Assembly (NCBI GenBank): GCA_014526335.1
Contig: JACTAT010000002.1
Span: 168,523 to 232,522, forward strand
DNA length: 64,000 bases
Direction of reading: 5' to 3'
Origin: Chrysaora quinquecirrha
Lineage: Eukaryota > Cnidaria > Scyphozoa > Semaeostomeae > Pelagiidae
Position 1 is the stretch's first letter; each line of letters begins with the position of its first letter. Both the position numbers and the translations under genes were made by a program. The notes under the pieces were generated by a model that saw nothing but the letters and a program-made list of their open reading frames with translations, was not told where the DNA came from and did no database searches. This document shows positions 49,680 through 59,960 of the stretch, one piece after another.

Positions 49680-51240
49680 CAAGTCCAGCTGACTTTCAAG
49701 TCAAATTTCAGATAAGCTGAATCTAAGCTCGAAGAAACTCGTTTGTGTGAGATAAAAAACATAGGCCCAAGATCAAGTCTGATAAATGTAAGTCAATTTA
49801 CACAAGCGTTAAGTTGGATAAGCGTCAGTCAACTCGACTTAAGTCAGACAAAGCAAAGTCAAACCATATAAAGGTAGTTCAAGATGAAGTATCAAAGTGG
49901 GTTTCTTTCTTTCTTTGTTAAATAAGGTGAAGCTAACGTCAAGTCAAACCAAGGTTAGTCAGCTCGGAGAAGTCTTAAGTCAAATAGGTATCAGTTAAGT
50001 CGGACGTCAGACAAAGCAAAGTCAAATCAGATTAGGTTGCGCCAAGCGAAAGTCAGATTGGTGTGTGAAAGTAAGGTGAAGCTAACGTCAAATCAGACCA
50101 ATGTAAGCCAGCTCGCAAACGTCTTAAGTCAAGTAAGCATCAGTCAAGTCGAGTCAAGTCAGACGACCACAATAAATCAGATTAGGTTACGTCATGATAA
50201 AGTCAGATTGATTTGTGAAAGAAGGGTGAAGCTAACATCAGGTCAGACCAACGTAAGTCAGCTCGCAGAAGCCTTAAGTCAGATAAGCATCAGTCAAGTC
50301 GAGTCACGTCAGACAATTAAATTAAATCTGATAAAGTTACACCAAGATAAAGTCAGATTGATGTGCGAAAGTAAGGTGAAGCTAACGTCAAGTCAGACAA
50401 ATGCAAGTCAGCTCGCAGAAGCCTTCATTTAGATAAGCATCATTGAAGCTGACGTCAAGCTAGATCAACGTAAGTCAGCTCGGAGAAGTCTTAAGTCAGG
50501 TAAGCATCATTCAAGTCGAGTCAAGTCAGACGATCACAATAAATCAGATTAGGTTGCGTTAAGATAAAGTCAGATTGATGTGCGAAAGTAAGGTGAAGCT
50601 AACGTCAAGTCAGAAAGATGCAAGTCAGCTCGCAGAAGCCTTCATTTAGATAAGCATCATTGAAGCTGACGTCAAGCTAGATCAACGTAAGTCAGCTCGG
50701 AGAAGTCTTAAGTCAGGTAAGCATCATTCAAGTCGAGTCAAGTCAGACGATCACAATAAATCAGATTAGGTTGCGTGAAGATAAAGTCAGATTGATGTGC
50801 GAAAGTAAGGTGAAGCTAACGTCAAGTCAGACAAATGCAAGTCAGCTCGCAGAAGCCTTCATTTAGATAAGCATCATTGAAGCTGACGTCAAGCTAGATC
50901 AACGTAAGTCAGCTCGGAGAAGTCTTAAGTCAGGTAAGCATCATTCAAGTCGAGTCAAGTCAGACGATCACAATAAATCAGATTAGGTTGCGTGAAGATA
51001 AAGTCAGATTGATGTGCGAAAGTAAGGTGAAGCTAACGTCAAGTCAGACAAATGCAAGTCAGCTCGCAGAAGCCTTCATTTAGATAAGCATCATTGAAGC
51101 TGACGTCAAGCTAGATCAACGTAAGTCAGCTCGGAGAAGTCTTAAGTCAGGTAAGCATCATTCAAGTCGAGTCAAGTCAGACGATCACAATAAATCAGAT
51201 TAGGTTGCGTGAAGATAAAGTCAGATTGATGTGTGAACAA
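49680..51240. repeat. AAGTCAG-rich satellite with a 217-bp higher-order unit
   Basis: Early part is irregular AAGTCA/GTCAAG units. From about 50450 it becomes a regular 217-base repeat: cgatcacaat starts at 50531, 50748, 50965 and 51182. Frames such as the one at 50037-50432 are repeat artefacts. Confidence 0.9.
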
Positions 51241-52801
51241 CGTGAGTCAGCTCGCAAAAGCTTAAGAGCGTAAAATTTCTGACTGGTGAGTCTTGAATTA
51301 GTTAAATTTGCAAGTGACAATGAGCTATGAAATAAGAAACAAGCAGACAGAGACTTCAGAAGCTTCTTATCATTATGCTTAATCTTACTATTTCTCCAAT
51401 AACACGGATATGAAATGAAAAATCTCAGACAAAGTAATTTATCCAACAAATCTTAAGACTAGAAATCATGCCCTTTTAAGTTCATAACCCAAGAATTATC
51501 CCGCAGAAACATTTCTGCAGAGCAAACCAATAATTTAAGATAGAGAGACTAGAGCCTTACAACTCTAATGTTGTAATACTTCTATAATGATAACGATAAT
51601 TTATTTGTTATGCACTTTACTTTTACATTGTTGAATTAATTTCTACCACTCATACTTAGAGAGTCCCAAAAAGAAATGCTTAAATGTGCATTACATAAAC
51701 GTTAGGAAGTTTATTATAATCAACACTAAGTGAAAGACATAATTCAGCACTGGAATTTTGCTAGGTTGTGGTAAAGTTATCCCTTTTACAAAGTAACTCT
51801 GATAAAATAATAGTTAATACAGAGGAATCCTCCCTACAAGTTTAGTTGTTGGGGTTTTTGTAACGTATTGACTTGTTTTGGAGCTTTGGCCCAGGATGTA
51901 GTTGGTAGTACCATGGAAATATTGCAAAATATGTACTTTTTGGCATGAGCTTCTTTCTTATGCCCACAAAGTAAACAATTTTAGGCACTCAGTCTTGCTA
52001 TCGAGTTAGTCTGTGATGGGACAGCGATGGGTATCAGGAGCGTGTTCTTATGAAGCCTTCTTCTGTCAGAATGTGTGTTTTCGAAGCCATTCTTCTAAAA
52101 CAGCAAGTTTTGGAGGGTTTTGACGCTCTCCAAAACATTTTGCCATCAGAAGCAGAAGGTTTTCCAAACTTTCAAGAGATGCACGGTTTTAAATTCAAAA
52201 GAAAATGCAATTTTACCAGTTGCCGGGAGACATTTGACGAAAGGGTCTGGGGATGAGGCTAGGAGAAATTTTGGCGCGAAAGTTGACTCGATGAGAACAA
52301 ACTTAAGAAAATAGGAAAAGATCTCGGATTTAAGAAATCCTGTTTTTTGAAAATCGTGCATTCTGTTTTTGGAAGCTTTCTTCGTTCGAAAAGGTTTTGG
52401 AGGTTCAGAAGAACCCGTCCTAGGCCTACACTTTAAGAATGAGCAGAATAACTTCATGTGATAAGCAAGATGCTTACTATCCCCAGTCCCCTGAATGTCT
52501 AGATGCCTAATCTACCCATTACCCTAAACAAAGTTTTCCATTGACTGTGTCAAATCAGAACAGGCAAAAGATTTGCAACCGAAGATAAATTTTTCGTATT
52601 TATTCTTACGCGAATAAGTTCTAGATAATATCGACATACTTCGACAAATTTTCGTCGAATTTCCATTTAACATCTAAGTGAAATTAGTATAAATTAAATT
52701 TAGAATTTATAATATTTAATATACACACTTTTTATTTTTATTTAATAATACTAAAAAGAAATGTTCAGTAAATTAAAATTCCAAATGCTTCCTCTTGACT
52801 A
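51241..52801. other. Gene-free AT-rich stretch
   Basis: Only short frames. The 52050-52457 part has inverted TTTTGGAG/CTCCAAAA motifs on a small scale. 52560-52800 is strongly AT-rich and may be the 5' remainder of the Penelope-like remnant. Confidence 0.4.
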
Positions 52802-53119
52802 ATGAATAACCTAGGAAGGAGAAAGCGAAAGAGAATTAATCAAATTTCTAGAATACTAACGATTTGTACACCACAGGCAAACGCTAATTTTTATATGGGC
52901 CAAGAAATAAGAACCAGTACTTATTTGATGGATTGGGATAACATTTCAGTGATTGATGAGGATAAGAACTGGAAGAACAGACTTGTTAAAGAAAGCATTC
53001 ACTCAGTTCTATCAACTCCTTGTATCAATCAAGTATCTTACTCAATCCCAGAAACCTGGTTGAATAACATCAAAAGGTGCACTGAACGCAATTTTGGCGC
53101 CACAAATCTTAGAAATTGA
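52802..53119 (+). pseudogene. Remnant of a Penelope-like retroelement C-terminus (GIY-YIG region)
   Basis: A 105-residue frame contains DWDNISVIDEDKNWKNRLVKESI followed by PCINQ and ETW, which resembles the final part of Penelope-like elements (DWDN..., W..R..KE...I, N...). The upstream reverse transcriptase is absent. Downstream is a tail that recurs elsewhere in the window: CCGATGATGGGAGACAG...GAAACGTTG and ...GATAAGTCCGAATATATT. Family assignment is by eye and moderate. Confidence 0.4.
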
Positions 53120-53189
53120 GCGCCAAAAATTCCCAAGCTTCCTCGCAGGTCCGGTTAATTTCGCACCTTTCGATCCGACCTTTGCAATA

Positions 53190-53345
53190 AATAGGAAAGG
53201 AACCACTTTTCTCATTACCCGATGATGGGAGACAGATCTCTCCTGAAACGTTGCACAACTAAATGTCAAAGGCTTGTCATGATAAGTGGTGACTATCAAG
53301 CCTAATACGGTGTCAGAAACAGCCTTGATAAGTCCGAATATATTT
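53190..53345 (+). mobile_element. 3' terminal tail of the Penelope-like family
   Basis: This matches one arm of the foldback at 33300-33530 and its extension to about 33560 (GATAAGTCCGAATATATTTAC). A further fragment is at 54572-54598. Its position right after the 52802-53119 remnant links the tail to that element. Confidence 0.5.
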
Positions 53346-54099
53346 ACATATACAACCCTAGCGGGAAGGTTTCAGCAAAAAGAAGCGAGTAATTTTTGAG
53401 AAAATTCGCCATTCCATATTTTTCTAAAATATGGAATGGCTCTGTTTTTGTTTCATTATGCTTTCAAAATTAAAAATATTGTCGCGATGTGTTTGGAAAT
53501 TGCTTTTCCTTTACATTTATGCATTTTGATACCATTCCATCATTCCATTCCATCATTCCATCACTCCACTCCATCATTCCATAATCCATATTTTAGAGAT
53601 AGCCATACTAGGAGGGCTTCGAAACAAAAACGAATGTGAATACGTTCTGCTGCTATCACGATGTCCACATGCAAAGGGTTGGACAAAGTAAGGCAAACAA
53701 GCAGTATTACGTGAATAAACTTGTAATTAGACTGAGGAAGAGAGACAAAATAAATTGCCACTGATTCATGTACAGATCAGTTTATCGCTCAACTCATTGT
53801 ATCTTCGTTTGTAAAAAAGAACAATGTTTTCTTCTTCGAATTTATAGTCATATATTAGATAATTCATATCATATGTTGGATATATTTTATTCATGTTTTG
53901 TTAATATATATGTATTAGACATTTTACGCAAATGAACCAAAACTGTGATTCTTACACATATATGATGAAATATTAAAGCAGTGTGAAGGTTCTCATGGCT
54001 AAAAAACGCACGGTTTAGCTTCCGAATTGCATTTCTTGTCAATGAGAATCGTTTAAAAAACGAAAATTCTCGGCAACCTCTACGAGAGTGCTTCTTGAT

Positions 54100-54570
54100 T
54101 ACTCGGGCCCTCCACATTACTTCAAGATAGCCCTCCACATTACTCCACAACCACCACATTATTGATGATATCCCTCCACATCACTGATGATAGCCCTCCA
54201 CATTACTTTAAGATAGCCCTCCACAATACTCCGCAGCCACCACATTACGGAAAGATAGTCCTCCACATTACTGAACATCCTCCACGTTACTGAAAGATAG
54301 CCCTCCACGTTACTGATGATAGCCCTCCACATTACTTCAAGATAGCCTCCACATTACTCCGCAACCACCACATTACTGATGATATCCTCCACATCACTGA
54401 TGATAGCCCTCCACATTACTTTGAGATAGCCCTCCACAATACTCCGCAGCCACCACATTACGGAAAGATAGTCCTCCACATTACTGAACATCCTCCACGT
54501 TACTGAAAGATAGCCCTCCACGTTACTTATGATAGCCCTCCACATTACTTCAAGATAGCCTCCACATTAC
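54100..54570. repeat. Minisatellite CCCTCCACATTACTGATGATAG with a higher-order duplication
   Basis: Irregular units of about 20-25 bases. A block containing gatgatatcc repeats at a spacing of about 214 bases (54164 and 54378). Confidence 0.88.
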
Positions 54571-54699
54571 TGCCTTGATAAGTCCGAATATATTTACTCA
54601 GTATTAACTTATCAAAGCTGGCTGATGTTAACTTTTAGCCTTTTTCAACCTTCAGCCTTAAATGTTCTAAATGAGCTCTTGTCAGCTCGGCTAGGTCGG

Positions 54700-54785
54700 A
54701 CTTTGAGCCCGGCTATGGTAGCATCGCAGCCAGGGTTGGGGTCTCGATTAGTTAACTATTAGCGCTACCACCTTTACCTTAATCT
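54700..54785 (+). mobile_element. Partial diverged SINE copy
   Basis: GAGCCCGGCTATGGTAGC...GGTCTCGATTAGTTAACTA...GCGCTACCACC follows the same order as the full copies, without the head. Confidence 0.45.
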
Positions 54786-55076
54786 TCAAATTGTAAGTAC
54801 TAGATGTGTGTGGTACTAGATTTGTCTAAAAATACAATATGCTTGTTTATTTCTTTGTTCGTTTGGTTTCTACATTCGGTCTGATGATCTAATTCTGATA
54901 TCCAGCCGAAGGCTTATGCAAATGCCCTCCTGAACTTATTCTTAGCTTGTTCTTAAAATCTGGGCAAAATCCAGGCTCGTGTTCTCATAAAAGTTTTCTG
55001 ATATGGAGTCAAATGCAACTTCGCAACCCCATGAGAGGATCGACATTGTGTATGAATACATAAAATTAAATAACTT

Positions 55077-55082
55077 ACCATT
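55077..55082 (-). other. Splice donor (GTAAGT) just after the RFamide stop codon
   Basis: The stop TAA is followed after only 4 bases (AATG) by a consensus GTAAGT donor. This suggests a 3' UTR intron close enough to the stop to escape nonsense-mediated decay, with the rest of the 3' UTR further left. Confidence 0.45.
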
Positions 55083-56171
55083 TTAACTACTTTTTTCATC
55101 TCTAGCTCGCTCTTCCTCCAAATCATGCTCATATTTGTCGCCGTTGCTTTTCTTCACATGCTTCGAATCGGGTTTCACTGCGTCTTGTTTCTCTTCAGAT
55201 TTTTTAGAAACTTCGGGCTTTTCTTCAGATGCTCCTGCCTCGCGTCCAAAACGCCCTCGCAACCACTGTTCCTCGCTCTCTCTTCCAAATCTGCCCCGCA
55301 GCCACTGCTCTACTTCTCTTGTCTGTTTCTTGTGATCTTTATGATCAGATTCACGTCCAAATCGTCCTCTCAACCATTGCTCAAGCTCACGACCGAATCT
55401 CCCACGAAGCCACTGATTATCAGCCTCTTTTCCAAACCTGCCTCTAAGCCATTGTTCGTCAATCTCTTTTCCAAACCTTCCTCTCAACCATTGTTCCAGT
55501 TCTCTCCCAAATCGTCCCCTTAACCATTGTTCGTCAACCTCTTTCCCGAATCGGCCTCTTAACCATTGCTCTAATTCTCGTCCAAATCTACCCCTGAGCC
55601 ACTGCTCATCAACCTCTTTTCCAAACCTACCTCGTAGCCATTGATCGAGCTCTCTGCCGAACCTCCCTCTCAACCACTGTTCACCAGCCTCTCTTCCAAA
55701 CCTGCCTCTAAGCCATTGTTCAAGCTCCCTTCCGAATCGTCCCCTAAGCCACTGCTCATCAGCCTCTCTTCCGAACCTCCCTCTAAGCCATTGATCACCA
55801 GCCTCTCTTCCAAATCTGCCTCTAAGCCACTGCTCATCAGCCTCCCTTCCAAATCTGCCTCTGAGCCATTGTTCAATCTCTCTTCCAAATCGTCCTCGAA
55901 GCCATTGGTCCTCTCTTTTGCCAAAGCGCCCACGCAGCCACTGATCAGACTCTGAATCTTCTTTGGAGCTTTCTCTTCCGAAGCGTCCTCTGAGCCATTG
56001 CTCAATGGCGCGCTTGGCTTTTTCTAGCTTTTCGTCATCATTTTTGTCTCGTGCGGCTCCAACGGTCATTCCCTCGTCGCTTATAATCTTGGCATGTTTC
56101 TTTTCTTTTACTTCACAGAATATTTTGTCGCAAAGAAGTGCACATAGCACCAGTGCTATTATCGCTCTCAT
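55083..56171 (-). CDS. RFamide neuropeptide precursor with 19 copies of QWLRGRFG
   Basis: A 362-residue preprohormone in one coding exon. Residues 1-19 (MRAIIALVLCALLCDKIFC) form a signal peptide. A Lys/Asp/Glu-rich spacer leads to 19 identical QWLRGRFG units separated by 3-5 residues, with longer spacers after copies 1 and 17, and a charged Lys/Glu tail ends the protein. Each copy would give pGlu-Trp-Leu-Arg-Gly-Arg-Phe-NH2: Gln cyclises, Gly donates the amide. C-terminal processing sites are mostly single basic (GRE or GKE); only copy 2 has the dibasic GKR. N-terminally every copy follows Glu, Asp or, once, Asn, so processing must occur at acidic residues, as known for cnidarian precursors. 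The same peptide is known from Cyanea and cubozoans. Released in neurons, it would act on RFamide-gated ion channels or receptors. The ATG is chosen because it begins the signal peptide. Confidence 0.96.
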   Translation of the reverse strand: MRAIIALVLCALLCDKIFCEVKEKKHAKIISDEGMTVGAARDKNDDEKLEKAKRAIEQWLRGRFGRESSKEDSESDQWLRGRFGKREDQWLRGRFGREIEQWLRGRFGREADEQWLRGRFGREAGDQWLRGRFGREADEQWLRGRFGRELEQWLRGRFGREAGEQWLRGRFGRELDQWLRGRFGKEVDEQWLRGRFGRELEQWLRGRFGKEVDEQWLRGRFGRELEQWLRGRFGKEIDEQWLRGRFGKEADNQWLRGRFGRELEQWLRGRFGRESDHKDHKKQTREVEQWLRGRFGRESEEQWLRGRFGREAGASEEKPEVSKKSEEKQDAVKPDSKHVKKSNGDKYEHDLEEERARDEKSS

Positions 56172-56195
56172 CTTTGCTTAATTTACGGAACCAGT
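56172..56195 (-). other. RFamide 5' UTR tail with upstream splice acceptor
   Basis: A strong acceptor (TCTCTTTTCCGTAG) lies 24 bases upstream of the ATG, so the coding exon probably begins at 56195. The sequence above it would then be a 5' UTR intron. A GTAAGG donor at 56880-56881 could be the matching donor, giving an intron of 686 bases that contains the (CAAGT)n array. Predicted from motifs only. Confidence 0.5.
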
Positions 56196-56242
56196 CTACG
56201 GAAAAGAGATCAATTATTAACATAGCGCCACAGGAGAATTCT

Positions 56243-56432
56243 CAAGTCAAGTCAAGTCAAGTCAAGTCAAGTCAAGTCAAGTCAAGTCAAGTCAAGTCAA
56301 GTCAAGTCAAGTCAAGTCAAGTCAAGTCAAGTCAAGTCAAGTCAAGTCAAGTCAAGTCAAGTCAAGTCAAGTCAAGTCAAGTCAAGTCAAGTCAAGTCAA
56401 GTCAAGTCAAGTCAAGTCAAGTCAAGTCAAGT
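56243..56432. repeat. (CAAGT)n microsatellite upstream of the RFamide ATG
   Basis: About 190 bases of virtually perfect CAAGT pentamers (roughly 38 copies). It lies within the presumed 5' UTR intron or promoter of the RFamide gene. The same pentamer, partly as CACGT, occurs at 9318-9385 and as looser AAGTC units at 49680-51240. Confidence 0.95.
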
Positions 56433-57442
56433 AAATGGACTTGATTGATAATTGTTTAATGCTCCAATCAAGTTGTAGCAAAGAAACTCATTTTCATTAC
56501 TTATGATGAGTATCAATCGAGTCGATTCTAATCGAATCAAGTCGAGTCTAATCGAGTCGAATCAAAAGAAGTCAAAACAAGTCAGATCAAGTAAACTCAA
56601 AACAAGCTGATGGTAGAGAAAAAAGATGATGCTGGCGTACTGAGAACTCCCTACAAAATTCTTCATCTGTGCATCAATATTCCTTAACAGTGCTACAGAC
56701 GAGGACTTTGCAAACTAAGATTTGGACAAATTAAAGAGTTCTAATCATGCGCCTCCGAGTTTCATCTATGTTAAAGCAAAAAATGTATGTATTAAATATA
56801 TGTATAAGTTTAGTTAAGTATTTCTGGTGAGAATGAGAAATTATAAGAATAACGCGTTACGATCTGTGAAAGAAACCTTACCCGTTCACTTAGTTTGGCC
56901 AGCAAGTGTCTAAGTTGCAGTTGGGCAGACGAAAAGAAGAAAAACTCTACCGAAAGATTTTTGATCGTGCAATTTACCAGAAGGGCGTAAATTATTAACG
57001 AGAAAGGTGTATCAAGAAAGACCTCAGTGAATAAAAATCGAGAACAAAATAGATATTTTTCAACTGTCTGCGAGTGATCATCTTTTAAGTTGTGCTTAGT
57101 TGCACATTGTTATAGCCTTGTTAGAGAAAACGCAATAAAACTTGCCCTGTTTCGCAACAACAAACAGTTTTTAAATGCGCCTTGCAGTAATCATCAACAA
57201 ATATAAGGATAAAGGAACAGCAGCTGGCTTTCATATAGTTAGCAAATTTCGAGTTTTAAATCCAAAAAGGCTTTCAGATCGGCTTGTAAACATAGGGATA
57301 CAAAATTGAACAAAATGGCAGCAAATTCATCACCAAAACATCAGTACAACTTCAGAATGAAACATGCTGCACTCTGGTTGGTGCCTTCACTTTTAGTTTT
57401 TGGGAACTACAAATTGAACTTTGGGAACTATAAACTTGAAGT

Positions 57443-57612
57443 TGCTGTGGCGTCGTGTTATAATCCAGCTGACTCGTGGTGTCAGAAGCTCAGTGTGGTC
57501 AGGGTTCGAGATCAGCCACGGTAGCGTCACGGCTAGGATCGATGTCTCGATTATTTAACCTACTACTGAGATCCTAGCGACTGGCGCTAAAACACCATTT
57601 CACCTTCACCTA
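57443..57612 (+). mobile_element. tRNA-derived SINE
   Basis: Starts GCTGTGGCGTCGTG..TAATCCAGCTGA (A-box-like) and has GGTTCGAGATC (B-box-like), then TCTCGATTATTTAACCTACTACTGAGATCCTAGCGACTGGCGC and a CACCATTTCACCTTCACCT tail. Shared with 45231-45408 on the other strand and with partial copies at 50-97 and 54700-54785. Confidence 0.7.
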
Positions 57613-57845
57613 ACTCTCTAGTTAAAAATGTTCCTTATCCTTTCTTTTGTACCTTGCTTATTTGTTGGTTTCCTTACACCTGCATTTGTGACTACAGATT
57701 TCTAAGTTTAGTTTATGACTCTAACTAAAGAGCAGAAAGGGTCTACATTTTTCTTTGCAAATACTCTAAAGCAAAAACATATTGAGTGGTTGTTGTTGTT
57801 GTAAACGTTGTTGCTGTTGTTTGTTTGCGAAAAGTAGGACACAAG

Positions 57846-59207
57846 CCCAGGGGGTACTCACATTGATTCCTGACAGGGGGTCCTGTCAGAGCTAAAGATA
57901 ACAAAAACATAAATTTTCAAACTAACCCCCAAATGGTAGTAAACGTTTTTCAATAACCCCCAGACAGTATGTAGTGTAAGAAGCCAAAATCATGCCCTTT
58001 TAGCATCCAATCAAAGTTTTCAAACATTCAAATACACCAAATGTTGAAATCATTGAACTATAAATAAAAAGACTGGAACGACAACCTTATTGTGCAAAAA
58101 GCGTAACCAAAAATGGCGGACATGGAGCGAGAGCTTGCACGTATGCGCGAGATGCGCGAACATAAGGTTCAGTACGGAAAAATGAGAAAAAATGCCGTGC
58201 AAAACTGGTTTGAAGCCAAATTTGACGATGAATTCGAAATAAATCAAGAAAAAATTTTTTCAGATTTCAAAAAACGCAGATTTGAGAGTATTTTAAGACC
58301 GTTGAAACTAGCTTATATTGATTCTGATCGGATTTATGGGCCAAAATGATGCTGCACGTAACAACTTTTCGGTAGGCCGCCTTCAAAATATCAAGTCCAG
58401 CTACTAGATCTGAGATGAAAACAACTAAAGAATACGAATAAAACATTTTAGGAAACAGTTGTACATAGTTATGATGCTAAATATCTTTATATATAACGTA
58501 TTGACATCGAAATCTTGGATTTTATCGTCACCTGAACCGACCTGAACGAAGCCTGCTCTCATACTTCATATACAGCAGGTTATTCTTAATTTACTGGGTC
58601 CAGATGTTCTTTCATAATGTCTTCCTTTCTGTTTTTCCATGAAACTTTAACCTTTTTAAAATATATTACATGATAAGTTCTTCTAACTCTACACCTTTTT
58701 GAAATCAGTGATCGGGTGGCCTAAGCTTTGTTCACGGCAACTTCAACACAGCCGTTCTTCCTTTCAAAAACGAATTTTGAAACTATAACTCCAGGTTCAG
58801 TTGCAGTAGCTATTTCTTTCACGCTTCCACCCAAAAACCACTAGGTTAAACCAATTTTCATGCACAAAATCGAGCAATATGTGAATGCATATTTTACGTA
58901 CTGAGCCCTTGTTTTTCTGAAAATCCATACGTGCAGACATTCCTCAGGCGCGCAAAATTGGTTACGCATTCTACAGACATTAGAACAATAGAGTTGTCGT
59001 TCCAGTCTTTTTGTTTATAGTTCAATGGTTGAAATAAGCTCAAAACACCAGGAAATTAGATGTTAGGGTGGTAGCTACCAAAAACACCCCAAAGTTACAG
59101 TATCATTTCTTTATTTCTCTAAATGGGCCATTTTGAAATCATTCCTCCAAAGCCTTCAAACAGACTGGACTCCCTGTAGGGCCTCAATGGGAGTACCCCC
59201 CCCCAGG
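57846..59207. mobile_element. 1.36-kb relative of the CCCAGGGGGGTACTC element, with nested inverted repeats
   Basis: Outer ends CCCAGGGGGTACTCACATTG and CAATGGGAGTACCCCC...CCAGG are inverted. An inner inverted pair (ATTGAACTATAAA..AAAGACTGGAACGACAAC at 58053-58087 versus 58996-59033) encloses a small ORF at 58113-58349. Flanks GGACACAAG and GGACTCATG are similar. It may be a longer, less deleted member of the hAT-like family. Confidence 0.6.
58113..58349 (+). CDS. 78-residue charged ORF inside the 1.36-kb inverted-repeat element
   Basis: MADMERELARMREMREHK... is Arg/Glu/Lys-rich, likely helical, has good ATG context (AAAATGG), and ends TAA-free to TGA at 58347-58349. It is not recognised. 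It could be a remnant of an element-encoded protein, a captured host exon or chance. Confidence 0.25.
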   Translation: MADMERELARMREMREHKVQYGKMRKNAVQNWFEAKFDDEFEINQEKIFSDFKKRRFESILRPLKLAYIDSDRIYGPK

Positions 59208-59504
59208 ACTCATGTAACGTTATAAATTCAACCGAATCCCAGAATAGCTCTCTGTTGTTCTTGTTCTGGAAAATTTTCTTTTGCTGTAGCCATTTTGTTG
59301 TTTTTTTGAGAGTTTTTAGCGAATCCTAAAACCTGTTAGAAGCCTAATAGACGCTAAATTCAGAAAAATAAATCTTAATACACCAGAGCGATCAAAAACG
59401 ACCGATTTCTCTGGAATTCAATTTCATGATACGCGAAACCAGCTGCCCCTTTGCAGAAAATTGAATATCAAATTTAATTAAGTTTTTTCATTTGATGAAT
59501 TCAA

Positions 59505-59960
59505 GAAATCAGTTATCCAAATCCAAACACGATGGATGCCCGTAAATTTTCGTATATTCAATAAAGTATTGGGCTCATTTATATCAATAAATTAACGATC
59601 TTCAATACTTTGGGCCTGTAGGCGTGTTCTTTTTTATTATAGTTCTTCACCAAGTTCATAAAACAGTTAAGCCCAAAAGAAACCAGTTATCCCAATCCAA
59701 ACGCGATGGATGCCCGTAAATTTTCGTATATTTATTAAAACATGGGGCTCATCTATATCAATAAATTAACCATCTTCAATACTTAGGGCCAGGCGTGTTC
59801 TTTTTTATTATAGTTCTTCGCCAAGTTCATAAAAACAGTTAAGCGAAAAAGAAACCAGTTACTGTATCCCAATACAAACGCAATGGATGGATGCCTGATT
59901 TCGTATATTCAGCATTGGACTTGTTAAGATCAATAAGTTAAACATCTTCTATACTTTAGA
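59505..59960. repeat. Three tandem units of about 175 bp
   Basis: CCAGTTATCCCAATCCAAAC, GCGATGGATGCCCGTAAATT, TATATCAATAAATTAA and CGTGTTCTTTTTTATTATAG recur in order starting near 59510, 59684 and 59857, with the third diverged. Confidence 0.75.

Noticed and set aside
57306..57524. 72-codon frame before the SINE
   Set aside because: Its C-terminal half is the SINE itself (GVAVASCYNPADSW-type translation), so it is a chance frame.
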